The position numbers were made by a program, and so were the translations under genes. The notes beneath the pieces are model-generated. The model was not told where the DNA came from, ran no database searches, and saw only the letters and a list, made by a program, of their open reading frames with translations. DNA of 64,000 bases from Bugulina stolonifera (Eukaryota; Bryozoa; Gymnolaemata; Cheilostomatida; Bugulidae), in assembly GCA_935421135.1 (NCBI GenBank), contig OW285192.1:1345501-1409500 (forward strand). The letters are read 5' to 3'. This document shows positions 56,001 to 63,620 of the stretch, in pieces; positions within the stretch are counted from its first letter, which is position 1; each line of letters begins with the position of its first letter.

Positions 56001-58036
56001 AGAGTGTGGCTATGTGTGACAGAGTGTGGCTATGTGTGACTACTTGGAACAGCGCATGATAGAGTGTGACTAAAATGGACACATCGCAATAGCAAGATTT
56101 ACCAAGACTAATACTTTAAACAACTAAAAATATCGTAAGTTTGAAGCTGTAGTACAGCCACAAGGAATAGGGTGACCTGGCTCTGCCCGTTCATTCCTGT
56201 GTAATAGAATGGTGGAATGAGTATCAGGTGAAGCAAAGAGAGGAATGTATCTTAAATGAATTTGTTATTTGCAGATAATGTTCAAGACAAGTAGGGGAAG
56301 GAACTACCAGGGAGATATAGCTGTAGATGACATTAAGATATTACGTAATGAATGCCGCAATCAGAACTCCCCTGCCAGCTCTGATGGAATAAGTGAGTGT
56401 GGTTTATATTAATCAGTAGATGAGGCGGAGCTATTATCAGCTACAGCTGATTATAATATGACCTGCTACTTGCTCCAACAAAATAGCAACGGAATGTTCT
56501 ATTCAGAAACTAATGTTGTTACAATCGGTTTGCTATATTATTTATACCAGCTGACAGGAAATCGAAACATAAGATTAGCAAATTATAGCAAGTTGTATAG
56601 GCCTAATTGTGCAATTGATGCATATATGCTGCAACTTAGCCTTTTATCTTACAGATATATTCTGTGACTTTGAGGGTGGGTATGTTTGCCCCGGCTTCAA
56701 GCAAATAGTGACCGACGACTTTGACTGGGAGGTAAAATCAGGCCAGACGCCGACAGCTGGTACAGGTCCAGACAGTGCTGTCTCTGGCACACACTACCTG
56801 GTGATAGAGGCTTCTAGCAGACGGGCATCTGCCAGAGCTGTTCTAGAGTCCATCAATGTTCCCGCCAACTGTAAGTGTGTTAGAGAAAGTACAAGGGATT
56901 CTGCCCCTCCACACTACAATAGCTACATTGTATATACTCCAGAAGCAGAAGTTGTTCTCATATTTGTATTTACCTAACCTTGGTCTGCTAGACAGAAAAT
57001 AAGAGAGAAAAGTTCTCCTAGATGAACAAACTACACTTTCATCAAAAAGTGTTATTAATGACTTTTTACCAAATTGCAGACAAACTCAGCTTTAAAATAT
57101 TAATACAATTGCATATCCATATAATGAATAGTGGGGGATTCAAATCCCTAGAGAATTTATAAAGGGAAATCTTTCTGTTGAAAAAAGCTTTCATAAACTT
57201 GTTTTGGTATACTTAGCTGCACTTTCCTCCTTATATCCTTCATCATTTGAGCAAGAAACATGAAACTAGTAGTTTATGAATCCCACTCATTGAATCTAGC
57301 TTTAATAATACATGTGCAAGTAAAGTTATCTGACTCTCTGGTTCTCGGAGTGTTTCCTTCATAATGTGGATGCATTGACAGAATGATTAATCCCTTATTT
57401 GTATTTCTCAGCCGGGAACGTCTGCTTAAAGATGCTGTACCACATGAAAGGCTTTGGAATAGGAATGCTCAATATTTACCAAAAGCACCAAAATAGCCGA
57501 AGGGTGGTGTTGTTTACTCGGTCTACTGAGCAGTCCAATGAGTGGAAGCCATTGCAGCATCAGCTGTTGAATAACCCAGCTCCATATACCGTAAGATTAT
57601 CCATATACATGCACATTGTAAATATTGTGTTAGTTTTACCCATTATGAGCTGTAATACAGTGTACCCAAAATATCCCTTTTATGTACCTATGATCTATGT
57701 TTGCTCCACATATCCTACATACATGTATACCCTCCACATACCTTCCACATACCCTCCATATACCCTCCACATGCCTTCCACATACCCTCCAAATACTCTC
57801 TATATGCCCTCCATATACCCTCCATGCTATGCCCTCCATATACCCTCCATGTAACCTCCATAGATTCATATAACCTCTGTAAATAAAGTTTAAGCAAATA
57901 TCAACCTTTAGTTGGTAAATAATCACCAATGATAATATTTCAGATTGAAATCGAGGCGAGGTTGACGAACTCAAGTTTACGCTATGCAGGTGACATAGCC
58001 TTAGACGATATTTCATTGGCCTCGGGAATCTGTTGA
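40416..58036 (+). CDS. Secreted astacin metalloprotease with EGF, CUB and four MAM domains
   Basis: A gene model of 23 coding exons (3813 nt, 1270 residues after the undetermined signal exon) in which every junction has AG/GT borders and matching phase. Exons: 40416-40514, 40971-41078, 41963-42089, 42883-42997, 45993-46083, 47050-47250, 47770-48010, 48264-48486, 48664-48803, 49248-49471, 49643-49754, 51115-51302, 51455-51665, 52109-52342, 52732-52976, 53702-53912, 54407-54534, 55299-55428, 55742-55920, 56275-56392, 56655-56870, 57412-57590, 57944-58036. Order: propeptide, RRKRK site, astacin, EGF, CUB, EGF, MAM1, EGF, MAM2, Thr/Pro linker, MAM3, MAM4. There is no transmembrane segment at the C-terminus, so it is predicted secreted rather than membrane-bound like meprin. 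Likely substrates are extracellular matrix proteins or propeptides; that is family knowledge. Confidence 0.9.
41393..41678. repeat. 36-bp minisatellite in intron 2
   Basis: Eight copies of a 36-bp unit containing CTACTGCGATACTGATATTG then TATTACATGAATCGAT. The frame stays open on both strands because 36 is divisible by three. Confidence 0.93.
41963..47886 (+). CDS. Astacin gene: catalytic domain exons
   Basis: Exons 41963-42089, 42883-42997, 45993-46083, 47050-47250 and the first part of 47770-48010. A basic RRKRK stretch (residues 85-89 of the model) precedes KWPNGIVPYEF, the mature N-terminus. The zinc motif HELGHALGLIHE has H186, H190, H196 and catalytic E187. The Met-turn SIMHY has M242 and Y244. 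Conserved cysteines occur at AATCIRF, GCSSYVGYQ and STCFST, and the domain closes at INKEYC. All catalytic residues are present, so the enzyme should be active. Confidence 0.93.
42617..42800. repeat. 39-bp repeat with TACATGTAGATATAC in intron 3
   Basis: Four copies of a unit containing GATGTACATGTAGATATACA then AATGTAGAAGTGTATA, ending in a TACATGTAC microsatellite. Confidence 0.88.
42976..43170 (+). repeat. 32-bp array copying exon 4 end and its splice donor
   Basis: Six copies of a segment containing CAACAATATACCAGGGTAAG. The first copy is the coding end of exon 42883-42997 plus its donor. Donor GTs are at 42998, 43030, 43068, 43100, 43132 and 43164. Read-through past the first donor meets TAA in frame at once, so only the first site makes full-length protein. 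Confidence 0.9.
43225..43395. repeat. About 19-20-bp repeat, CCATTGCAGCTGTTAAC type
   Basis: Eight to nine imperfect copies with GCTAGTAACC and GCTGTTAACC endings, within intron 4. The unit includes TTGCAG, an acceptor-like sequence without a strong pyrimidine tract. Confidence 0.8.
43606..43716. repeat. (ACATGT)n microsatellite
   Basis: A run of ACATGT hexamers (also readable as GTACAT) in intron 4, self-complementary over its length. Confidence 0.9.
43717..44819. other. Middle of intron 4
   Basis: Unique AT-rich sequence between the hexamer microsatellite and the 50-bp array. Short frames on both strands have no family features, and nothing is supported as a gene. Confidence 0.5.
44820..45790. 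repeat. 50-bp minisatellite in intron 4
   Basis: About 19 copies of a 50-bp unit containing CATGTGTTGTTATACTGTGT then ATACACATGTGTTACTACCA. With 50 bp the frame rotates each copy, so all three plus frames are open for up to 339 codons with Cys/Tyr/Val repeats. This is an artefact of the unit lacking stops, not a gene. Confidence 0.93.
46084..47049. other. Intron 5
   Basis: About 970 bp between GTAAGT and ATATTGCAG. No repeat array or embedded gene was recognised. Confidence 0.6.
47230..47520 (+). repeat. 41-48-bp array copying exon 6 end and its splice donor
   Basis: Copies of CACTACAGTCCAAAGGTAAG, the coding end of exon 47050-47250 with its donor. GTs follow at 47251, 47292, 47333, 47374, 47421, 47469 and (weaker) 47512. 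Later copies carry GTAGGT. Read-through meets TAG in the first intron repeat. Confidence 0.88.
47887..48010 (+). CDS. Astacin gene: EGF-like domain 1
   Basis: The 3' half of exon 47770-48010 encodes GNCVNHCLNEGYTIFKDG followed by CRCVCPEGLTGSRCE. This Cys-rich EGF-like module directly after the astacin domain is common in invertebrate astacins. The exon ends in phase 1 at GCA|GTAAGT. Confidence 0.8.
48264..48803 (+). CDS. Astacin gene: CUB domain
   Basis: Exons 48264-48486 and 48664-48803. The domain begins CGGEISLSSHGQSTIRT and continues TTNYPNRYPNEKCIWLI, with the usual SPNYP-like turn and four cysteines. It ends QMLIVFDSRN...GFTATLKAF, the standard CUB terminal strands. It probably mediates protein binding or oligomerisation. 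Confidence 0.88.
49248..51540 (+). CDS. Astacin gene: EGF 2 and MAM domain 1
   Basis: Exons 49248-49471, 49643-49754, 51115-51302 and the start of 51455-51665. EGF 2 reads CLSSPCENGGTC then YTCICEVGYVGSRCE. MAM1 starts NCDFANDMCMF, continues through ARLVSPVFNSA and CLKFAYHMSG, and ends LIAIDDISIEPHAC, all typical of MAM (meprin/A5/mu) folds. The acceptor at 49247 is the weak TTTTAAG. Confidence 0.85.
49755..51114. other. Intron 11
   Basis: About 1.36 kb. It contains an (ATAA)n run near 49866, a 24-bp array and a short CTATGGTGATAAAATG repeat near 50960-51080 close to the acceptor. No gene recognised. Confidence 0.6.
50422..50563. repeat. 24-bp minisatellite in intron 11
   Basis: Six copies of a 24-bp unit containing GAATTACCACAACTACATAG then CTGT. 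Being divisible by three it extends an otherwise meaningless frame. Confidence 0.9.
51541..51665 (+). CDS. Astacin gene: EGF-like domain 3
   Basis: The second half of exon 51455-51665 encodes CSNNPCSAYGGVCVE and then YCLCPQGRTGSQC, a six-cysteine EGF module. It separates MAM1 from MAM2 and ends in phase 1 at TACG|GTAAAT. Confidence 0.85.
51766..51830. mobile_element. Degenerate fold-back fragment
   Basis: AGTTATCCTTCTCCAA and TTGGGAGAGGACAACT are imperfect inverted repeats. The right half matches the larger fold-back element at 59197-59321 (TTGGGAGAGGACAACTTC, then TTATGA-CAATAG). Confidence 0.5.
51902..52040. repeat. 13-bp minisatellite in intron 13
   Basis: About ten copies of CTCTAGCACATGA with few variants, ending about 70 bp before the exon at 52109. 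Confidence 0.9.
52109..53719 (+). CDS. Astacin gene: MAM domain 2
   Basis: Exons 52109-52342, 52732-52976 and the first codons of 53702-53912. The domain begins FTCEFEANNHCGW, has AKLISPTINTN and ICLEFYYHMWG, and ends DIAIDKVTINKGHC. The donor at 52976 (ACT|GTACGT) is non-consensus at +4 and is duplicated 235 bp downstream. Confidence 0.88.
52977..53701 (+). other. Intron 15 with duplicated exon end and palindromic repeats
   Basis: The exon end ATTGATAAAGTGACT and donor GTACGT recur at 53197-53217 (second GT at 53212), followed by the same TGTGTGTCGTATACAGTG. The rest to about 53450 is an irregular TACATGTATGTATACAGTG-type repeat, largely self-complementary, so both strands carry long spurious frames. 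Confidence 0.85.
53720..53912 (+). CDS. Astacin gene: Thr/Pro-rich linker
   Basis: Most of exon 53702-53912 encodes a mucin-like spacer (VPSTTTRAIPRPTAAATTTP, then SETTTKSPRTANS). It has many potential O-glycosylation sites and separates the two halves of the MAM series. Confidence 0.8.
54407..56392 (+). CDS. Astacin gene: MAM domain 3
   Basis: Exons 54407-54534, 55299-55428, 55742-55920 and 56275-56392. It begins QCGFETGECPGD, contains CVTFHYSMYGSGTGSLAVEM and GWKKAEIDI, and ends DIAVDDIKILRNEC. It shows the same four-exon, phase 0-1-0 layout as the other MAM units, consistent with module duplication. Confidence 0.87.
54535..54617 (+). repeat. 31-bp repeat starting at the exon 17 donor
   Basis: Copies of GATGCTATTGGTTATCCCAG preceded by TGAGTAGTGC. 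The first copy begins in the donor (GTGAGTAGTGCG). In later copies the donor G is replaced (ATGAGTAG). The third copy is split by the MITE that follows. Confidence 0.85.
54618..54995. mobile_element. hAT-like MITE inserted in an intronic repeat unit
   Basis: A 378-bp non-coding insert with 28-bp terminal inverted repeats (CAAAGAGGGTAAAAGGAAAG on the left, CAAGGAGGGTAAAAGGAAAG reading in from the right; one mismatch). It is flanked by GCTATTG (54611-54617) and GCTGTTG (54996-55002), a 7-8-bp target duplication. The neighbouring intact repeat unit GATGCTATTGGTTATCCC shows the empty site. The CA-start termini and 8-bp-class duplication suggest hAT; the superfamily is inferred. It is more GC-rich than its surroundings. 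Confidence 0.8.
55950..56060. repeat. Short TGTGACAGAGTGTGGCTATG repeat in intron 19
   Basis: Four to five imperfect copies of about 20 bp just after the exon ending at 55920. Confidence 0.7.
56655..58036 (+). CDS. Astacin gene: MAM domain 4 and stop
   Basis: Exons 56655-56870, 57412-57590 and 57944-58036. It begins IFCDFEGGYVCPGF, contains YLVIEASSRRASARAVLES and CLKMLYHMKG, and ends DIALDDISLASGIC followed by TGA at 58034-58036. The protein therefore stops at the last conserved MAM cysteine with no tail, membrane anchor or GPI signal. Confidence 0.9.
57735..57870. repeat. About 15-bp CCTCCATATACC repeat in intron 22
   Basis: Nine or so imperfect copies of a pyrimidine-rich unit (CATACCCTCCATATA). 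Confidence 0.75.
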
Positions 58037-58253
58037 CACATTGAGCTAGATGCTAACCAACAGCTGACCGGTGGTCTAACAGGTTGACCAGCTGTTAATC
58101 GACCTTCAGACTGGAATGAACGTTAAGGTGTACCATTATTATAGATTGAAATTTATGGGTAATTGTTTTAATGCCAAGTGTTTTATGTACTTTTTGTTGC
58201 GAAATATCATAATTTTTCATATTTTAATCACTGTGTGTACGTTTCATCTATTA

Positions 58254-58259
58254 AATAAA
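58254..58259 (+). terminator. Poly(A) signal of the astacin gene
   Basis: AATAAA about 220 bp after the stop codon at 58036, in an AT-rich region with no other signal nearer. Confidence 0.6.
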
Positions 58260-58799
58260 GTTACATCTGGTTTAATTTATTTCTTGTTTAAAAATTCATA
58301 AAGGTTTTGAGATAAAAGTTATTTATTTTGAAGTTCTGTAATTCATTCCGTGTTAGAAACAACATCCCAATGCTTGTGGTGTAGTTACAGCTGATTAACC
58401 TACAACATTTTTCTGAAATACTCCTCAAAGTTTGTAATTTGCAACTAACTTTCTCTATAATGTTTGTAAATATTATTTTTATAATAAATGATTGCCAAGG
58501 TGACCCTCCTCCTTCCTTAGCCTTATGTCAATGCATGTAAAGTAGAACAGAACCTTCTCCCAAGTTAATTTTTACAGCACTAAAGAGCTACAATCCATTA
58601 AGAACCTGAGTTAATAGAAGCTCAAACTGGTTAGTGGGCTGCAGGCACACTAGGAACTCAAGCTAAGCTGAATATGGGCTCATCAATAATTAGTAGCTAT
58701 GTACAGGCACTCAACTCATGTGTATCTTAATGCACATATACTGTACATGTAGAATAGATTAAACAATAATATTCAGCTTTTAGTATAATACATGTATAT

Positions 58800-58925
58800 T
58801 CACACTGTATGTCCGTGTGAATGTACATGTATATTCACACGGACATACAGTGTGAATGTACATGTATATTCACACGGACATACAGTGTGAATGTACATGT
58901 ATATTCACACGGACATACAGTGTGA
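58800..58925. repeat. Inverted repeat and 35-bp tandem copies
   Basis: TTCACACTGTATGTCCGTGT at 58799-58818 is followed by a short spacer and its inverse complement ending at about 58856, a near-perfect stem of 24 bp. The right arm with its spacer (ATTCACACGGACATACAGTG) is then repeated twice more. Confidence 0.85.
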
Positions 58926-59196
58926 ACGTAAACCATGCATTAACAACATCAATTGTGAAAACACGTGCTGTAAGCTAGTGTAGAAATTACAGGTGACACT
59001 TAAGTGTATATTATTTCTGAGCATATAATATTTATATTCTCATTAATACCTTACTACCTCATACTATAGAAAATAATGCCTTGAGAAATATTGGGTGCAC
59101 TATTGACTTTGCATATTACCCTGCTTGGTAGCTATTATATACTGTGGTGTTTCAGCATACCTGTCCAGTCTCTTATATGGACTGCCACTATGGGCA

Positions 59197-59321
59197 CTAA
59201 TAAGCTATTGATCATAATTAGAAGTTGTCCTCTCCCAATTTATCTTCTTTTTTTTCTTTCAAAAGAAGAGGAAGATAAATTGGGAGAGGACAACTTCTAG
59301 TTATGATCAATAGCTTATTAG
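59197..59321. mobile_element. Fold-back element with about 52-bp arms
   Basis: The left arm starts CTAATAAGCTATTGATCATA and the right arm ends with its inverse complement. Arms pair almost perfectly through TTGTCCTCTCCCAATTTATC, with a T/A-rich loop at 59249-59264. Diverged relatives occur at 51766-51830 and near 60788-60895. No target duplication was recognised. Confidence 0.75.
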
Positions 59322-59530
59322 TCCCCATGACTGCCACACACATAACTAACTTTACATGCCCCAGTTATTACGCATAACTCTTATTATAATAAATATACTT
59401 ATTATTGTCAATAACTGCCTGGCTAATGTGCTTTACTATTATTCAACCAATCATGTCCTTGTATTTGTTTACTGCTAATTATACTGTTATTGCAAGTACC
59501 TTATTGTCTAATTTGCGTATTATAATTAAT

Positions 59531-60526
59531 GGCCGACGTCTTGGATGTTTATCATGAAAACTCACCGACTTATACTCATCGGCGTGACCAGCCCCTAGCA
59601 GCTCTCACTGCCAGGTGCCAGTGCTGGCCAACTCCCTGTGAGAAAGGCCCAGATAACATGGCCTTTTTTTGGCAGGGGTAGAGGAGTTGCCTTGAAGCCA
59701 TGCTGGCTTGCATGACCCCAAGGACTTTAATATGTGGCGCAGGAGCAATTGTGGCTGGATGCTCTTTCTAACGCCACCGTGACCGGAGTTTGAACCTGGA
59801 ACCTTCAGCATGAAAGCTCAGCATTCTAACCCCTAAGCCACGGCTGCTCCCTGTCTTGGATGTTTATCATATTAATACATAATTCATTTCTCATGATTGT
59901 AAGCACTTTTTGTGCATGGCCGACCCTTTCATGGTTGGACGTCGGGCACTTTTCAGCCATCTTGTTATGCAATTTCCGAGGACGATACCTTATCGTACCA
60001 CCTGGCCCCCTGTCGGCCTTTTTACCGGAAATACAAATAGTATAAAAACCAGCACATTTTCTATGCTACATGTAAGTCAGTTGTTGATTGCGCTTCAAAA
60101 AAGCAACATCTCTTAAGTCAACCTACAGAGTCTTACTCTTGCAGGTAGGCAGCTCCAGCCTTGACCCCCTGGACCTTAAGCGCCCGAGCTCATCCTCATA
60201 CTCGTATAAGTCTCTTACCACATGCTCTTGATGAGTATAAACATTGGACCTTAGTCGATCCTTGACTCTTCAATGAGCCTAAGCATCGGGCCTACGTCCC
60301 CTCTTCAACATAAACACTTTCTACACTCCTACGTTGACCCTTGACTCTTTATTGAGTCCAAGCATCGGCCTACGTCCTCTACAATACCTATAAGAGCTTA
60401 ATTAACTGTTCACTCTTTATGTAATGCGTGGAAGTTTACCTTGGCAGCCCACTACCACTACCAAGTGCTTCCCACACCCGTGCTAATATCGGCACCTGTG
60501 TGAAACCCAAAGCACAAAATATTACA
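59531..60526 (+). mobile_element. Diverged LTR remnant related to the element 1 family
   Basis: Excluding the inserted SINE, the order of landmarks parallels the element 1 LTR. GGCCGACCC, GGACGTCGGGCACTTTTC and AGCCATCTTGTTATGCAA, ETS-like CCGAGGACGA, a TATA-like GTATAAAAACC near 60039, then CTTTATGTAATGCG and a terminal AAATATTACA at 60526. The left boundary is not defined and no internal region is attached, so it is probably an old solo LTR of a related family. Confidence 0.55.
59556..59852 (-). mobile_element. tRNA-derived SINE with 18-bp target duplication
   Basis: A 297-bp insert flanked by direct repeats GTCTTGGATGTTTATCAT at 59538-59555 and 59853-59870. On the minus strand it starts GGGAGCAGCCGTGGCTTAGG with an A-box-like TGGCTTAGGGG and a B-box-like AGGTTCAAACTCC, the layout of a pol III tRNA promoter. 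A non-tRNA body (GTTGCCTTGAAGCCATGC) follows, and the 3' end lacks a poly(A). It is inserted in the LTR remnant. Confidence 0.82.
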
Positions 60527-60787
60527 GTATTTGTTTTCTACATTCAAAGTAACACTATAATAAACTAGAGGTTTGTAAAGTGAATTTGCTGACTTTTTGC
60601 ATACTACATTGTATTTAGTCGTTCATATAAGTATAGGTAAAATTACCTGTCTCTGTATTTTTGTATTGTTATATTGCACATAATAATTATCAGGTCCTAC
60701 ACTCAGTGGAATTATATGGCGATCCATTGGCAAGTCATGACGGCCTCACCAATTGCATGCTCTAAGGAATTTACACCATTTGGAGTC

Positions 60788-60895
60788 ATAAGCTTTTGAT
60801 TATAATGGGAAGTTATCTTCCCTTTATTTGTCTCTTGTTGATTTCTAGGGTTTAAACAAAGTGAAGAGGACAATAATAATCAATATAGTTGATAT
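60788..60895. mobile_element. Possible decayed fold-back relative
   Basis: ATAAGCTTTTGATTATAATG then GAAGTTATCTTCCC at the left, and GAAGAGGACAA with TAATCAATATAG at the right, resemble the arms of the element at 59197-59321, but the stem is poor. Confidence 0.35.
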
Positions 60896-61095
60896 GTGCC
60901 AGCTAGTTTGTGAGCTCAACACAAGTCGTGAGAAGCACATTAGACAATATAATCTTTAGATTATTGCTCTTTAATATCCTTCATGGTAATAGTAGAGGGT
61001 GGCACAGCTGTCTGATCTGTACATTCAACTCAACCTAGCATTAGTTGAAAGAAAGAAGTGTCCTGGATTGTACACCAGAGTTACACTATATCTAG

Positions 61096-61522
61096 TGCGG
61101 CTGTCCTTCTGCCAAAATATCAACTAAAGGTGAAGGTGAAGCGTTTCACTGCCGTTTCAGCAGGAAATTCTGTGTAGGTAACAAAAGGGTTAGTGCAGTG
61201 TCCTCACAACCTCCACCTTCCACAATAGGCGTGTATTTACTGGGATCAAACTGTGCTGAAACACCACAATACATTGAAGTTGGCATGGACACCACAATAC
61301 ATTGAAGTTGGCATGGACACCACAATACATTGAAGTCGGCATGGACACCACAATACATTGAAGTTGGCATGGACACCACATTGTATCTCGATGAAGTTCA
61401 ACTTTTATTTGTATGCAAGACAGCGGATGTATACAGTCTAGGCCCCACGGTCAAGGTAGTGATCAGCGACATGCAAGCACAAGGATTCAACCTGAGAAAT
61501 AATTCTTTTAGTGCCTCGTTGG
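61096..61522 (+). CDS. Unassigned exon interrupted by a minisatellite
   Basis: From a candidate acceptor ATATCTAG at 61088-61095 the frame gives a Cys-containing segment (FHCRFSRKFCVGNKRVSAV, then STIGVYLLGSNCAETPQY). After the repeat at 61261-61372 the same frame resumes (YLDEVQLLFVCKTADVYSL, then VKVVISDMQAQGFNLRN) and ends at a consensus donor TTGG|GTGAGT at 61522. The residue composition looks like a folded protein but I recognise no family. The repeat introduces an in-frame TGA, so the exon is either broken, partly spliced out or misread by me. No partner exons were identified. Confidence 0.4.
61261..61372 (+). repeat. 28-bp repeat inside the unassigned exon
   Basis: Four copies of ACACCACAATACATTGAAGT plus TGGCATGG, one with a T-to-C change. 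The three extra copies add 84 bp, a multiple of three, which restores the frame after the array. Within copy 2 the frame hits TGA. Confidence 0.9.
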
Positions 61523-61549
61523 GTGAGTTACCTCCCTCTCGTTTATAAG

Positions 61550-61672
61550 AATTTGCGACTGTTTGAAAATTTTAGGTTGAAACCAGACGTTCCGGAAACA
61601 ATCAAACTCCAAATCCCAACCAACAAGAACGTTTTCAGAATACCCTGTTTCTAACTGACATTTTTGAAATTC
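61550..61672. mobile_element. Deleted copy of the MITE at 25662-25910
   Basis: It reads GAATTTGCGACTGTTTGAAA, then AATCAAACTCCAAATCCCAA and GAAATTCCCTTTACC. These follow the reverse complement of the 25.7-kb MITE and its flanks (GAATTTGCGACTGTTCGAAA, AAACTCCAAAGCCCAACC, GAAATGTCCCTTTACC) with the centre deleted. It begins about 30 bp after the donor at 61522. Confidence 0.6.
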
Positions 61673-61689
61673 CCTTTACCTTTCATGTC

Positions 61690-62300
61690 CCTATTAGTTC
61701 TGTATAGGTATAGGTGCACATGTTCTCACTAGTTCTGTATAGGTGCACATGTCCCTACCAGTTCTGCATAGGTGCACATGTCCTCACTAGTTCTGTATAG
61801 GTGCACATGAATTCTCACTGGTTCTGTATAGGTGCACATGTCCCTACCAGTTCTGTATAGGTGCACATGTCCTCACTAGTTCCGTATAAGTGCACATGTC
61901 CTCAATAGTTCTGTATAGGTGCACATGTCCTCACTAGTTCTGTATAAGTGCACATGTCCTTACTAGTTCGGCATAGGTGTACAAATGTCCCTACTAGTTC
62001 TGTATAGGTGCATATGTCCTCACTAGTTTGGTGTAGGTGCACATGTCCCTATCAGTTCTGTATAGGTGCACATGTTCCTACTAGTTCTGTATAGGTGCAC
62101 ATGTCCCTACTAGTTCTGCATAGGTGCACATGTCCTCACTAGTTCTGTATAGGTGCACATGAATTCTCACTGGTTCTGTATAGGTGCACATGTCCCTACC
62201 AGTTCTGTATAGGTGCACATGTCCTCACTAGTTCCGTATAAGTGCACATGTCCTCAATAGTTCTGTATAGGTGCACAAGTCCCTACTAGTTCTGTACCAA
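61690..62300. repeat. 29-bp minisatellite
   Basis: About 21 copies of a unit containing TCCTCACTAGTTCTGTATAG then GTGCACATG. TCCCTACCAG and GAATTCTCACTGG variants recur in the same order around 61780-61910 and 62130-62265, so a multi-copy block of about 350 bp was duplicated. Confidence 0.93.
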
Positions 62301-62528
62301 AATCTTCTGAGCACTACAACTTTATTACTAATTCTTCTACACCTGGGTAACCTTTGCTTATGCAGTCATGATGCGCAGTTCCTGCAATTTTCTATTCAGA
62401 AAGCTGTCAAAATGCTATCAGAACAACCACACCGACATCTAACAATCTCTCTATAGTACAAGCCACCACAGCTACAACTGATATCAAAGACTAAAGTTCC
62501 ACCAAGAAGCACACAGATCTAACCACTA

Positions 62529-62806
62529 AACCAAGTTGGTGGTACACGGCACGAGTCACTAAACCAAGTTGGTGGTACACGGCACGAGTCACTAAACCAA
62601 GGTGGTGGTACACGGCACGAGTCACTAAACCAAGTTGGTGGTACACGGCACGAGTCACTAAACCAAGTTGGTGGTACACGGCACGAGTCACTAAACCAAG
62701 TTGGTGGTACACGGCACGAGTCACTAAACCAAGTTGGTGGTACACGGCACGAGTCACTAAACCAAGTTGGTGGTACACGGCACGAGTCACTAAACCAAGT
62801 TGGTGA
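62529..62806. repeat. 33-bp minisatellite
   Basis: Eight to nine nearly perfect copies of a unit containing ACCAAGTTGGTGGTACACGG then CACGAGTCACTAA. The unit is divisible by three, so the minus strand shows an 11-residue repeat frame (TRAVYHQLGLV) that is probably not expressed. Confidence 0.93.
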
Positions 62807-63582
62807 ATGTCAAATACCGTTAGCCCCTAGACCGTTGGCGAACACACCCTGCAGAAATAGGAACACAAGGAATTGCCTACATAGCATGACATGCAGTAAA
62901 TCTTCTAGCTGGTGCACTATTACAACTATGTTATGATTAACATGTAGTTAATGCTACATAGGGGATTTTCATTTCATTTTATCACTCATATATATGTAGG
63001 TTACAGATATTATTTTGCTATTGCCTAGTTTTCTGTTTTCTTTAACTTTCTGTGATTATAATGGAAGTTTGTATGCAAGGACTAGATCGTGAACAAATAT
63101 ATACTGCTATTGACCTTCTAGAAGTACTTCTCCTACACTCTTGTTCACTGCAGCTAATCTGCTATGCAGTTGTCTGCAATCCCATGTAGAATCTAGTTCA
63201 TTCATAATATTATGCATTAGTACCAAGACCAATGGCAGACATACAGATTGTACTCTATGACATAAATAATCTAGCTTGTGTGGATTTAAAATGAAATGAC
63301 AATCATAAGACTGATATATAGCGTATTTTATTTTAATATAATATAATTATACAGTAGAAAGGCAATATTTGTTGCACAGTTGATATAATACCAGTACTTG
63401 TATTATATTATACATGTATATTTGAATAACATGACTGTAATCTGTGAGAATGAAATCAGTATTTACAGAACAACAGGAGATAACTCCAATATAAATACAC
63501 AGAGCACAAGATGAGACAGGTTTGGTAAATTAACCGTGTGGTACAATTTTGAGGTTTCAGTGAAAACTTTCTATAGGCAGAG
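62807..63582. other. Non-coding sequence, possible 3' UTR at its right end
   Basis: AT-rich unique DNA. The part right of about 63327 may be the 3' UTR of a minus-strand gene. Nothing else was recognised. Confidence 0.4.
63327..63332 (-). terminator. Candidate poly(A) signal of a minus-strand gene
   Basis: AATAAA on the minus strand about 250 bp downstream of the candidate stop codon at 63583-63585. Confidence 0.35.
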
Positions 63583-63620
63583 CTACGAGACATCATCTTC
63601 GTCATATAGATCACCAAAAT
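63583..63620 (-). CDS. Possible last exon of a minus-strand gene
   Basis: After an acceptor TAATTTATAG at 63630-63621, the minus strand encodes FGDLYDEDDVS followed by TAG at 63585-63583. An acidic short C-terminus, a usable acceptor and a downstream AATAAA agree, but a 12-codon exon is weak evidence and no family was recognised. Confidence 0.3.

Noticed and set aside
62491..62790. 99-codon minus-strand ORF with an 11-residue repeat
   Set aside because: It is explained by the 33-bp minisatellite; there is no unique coding sequence around it.
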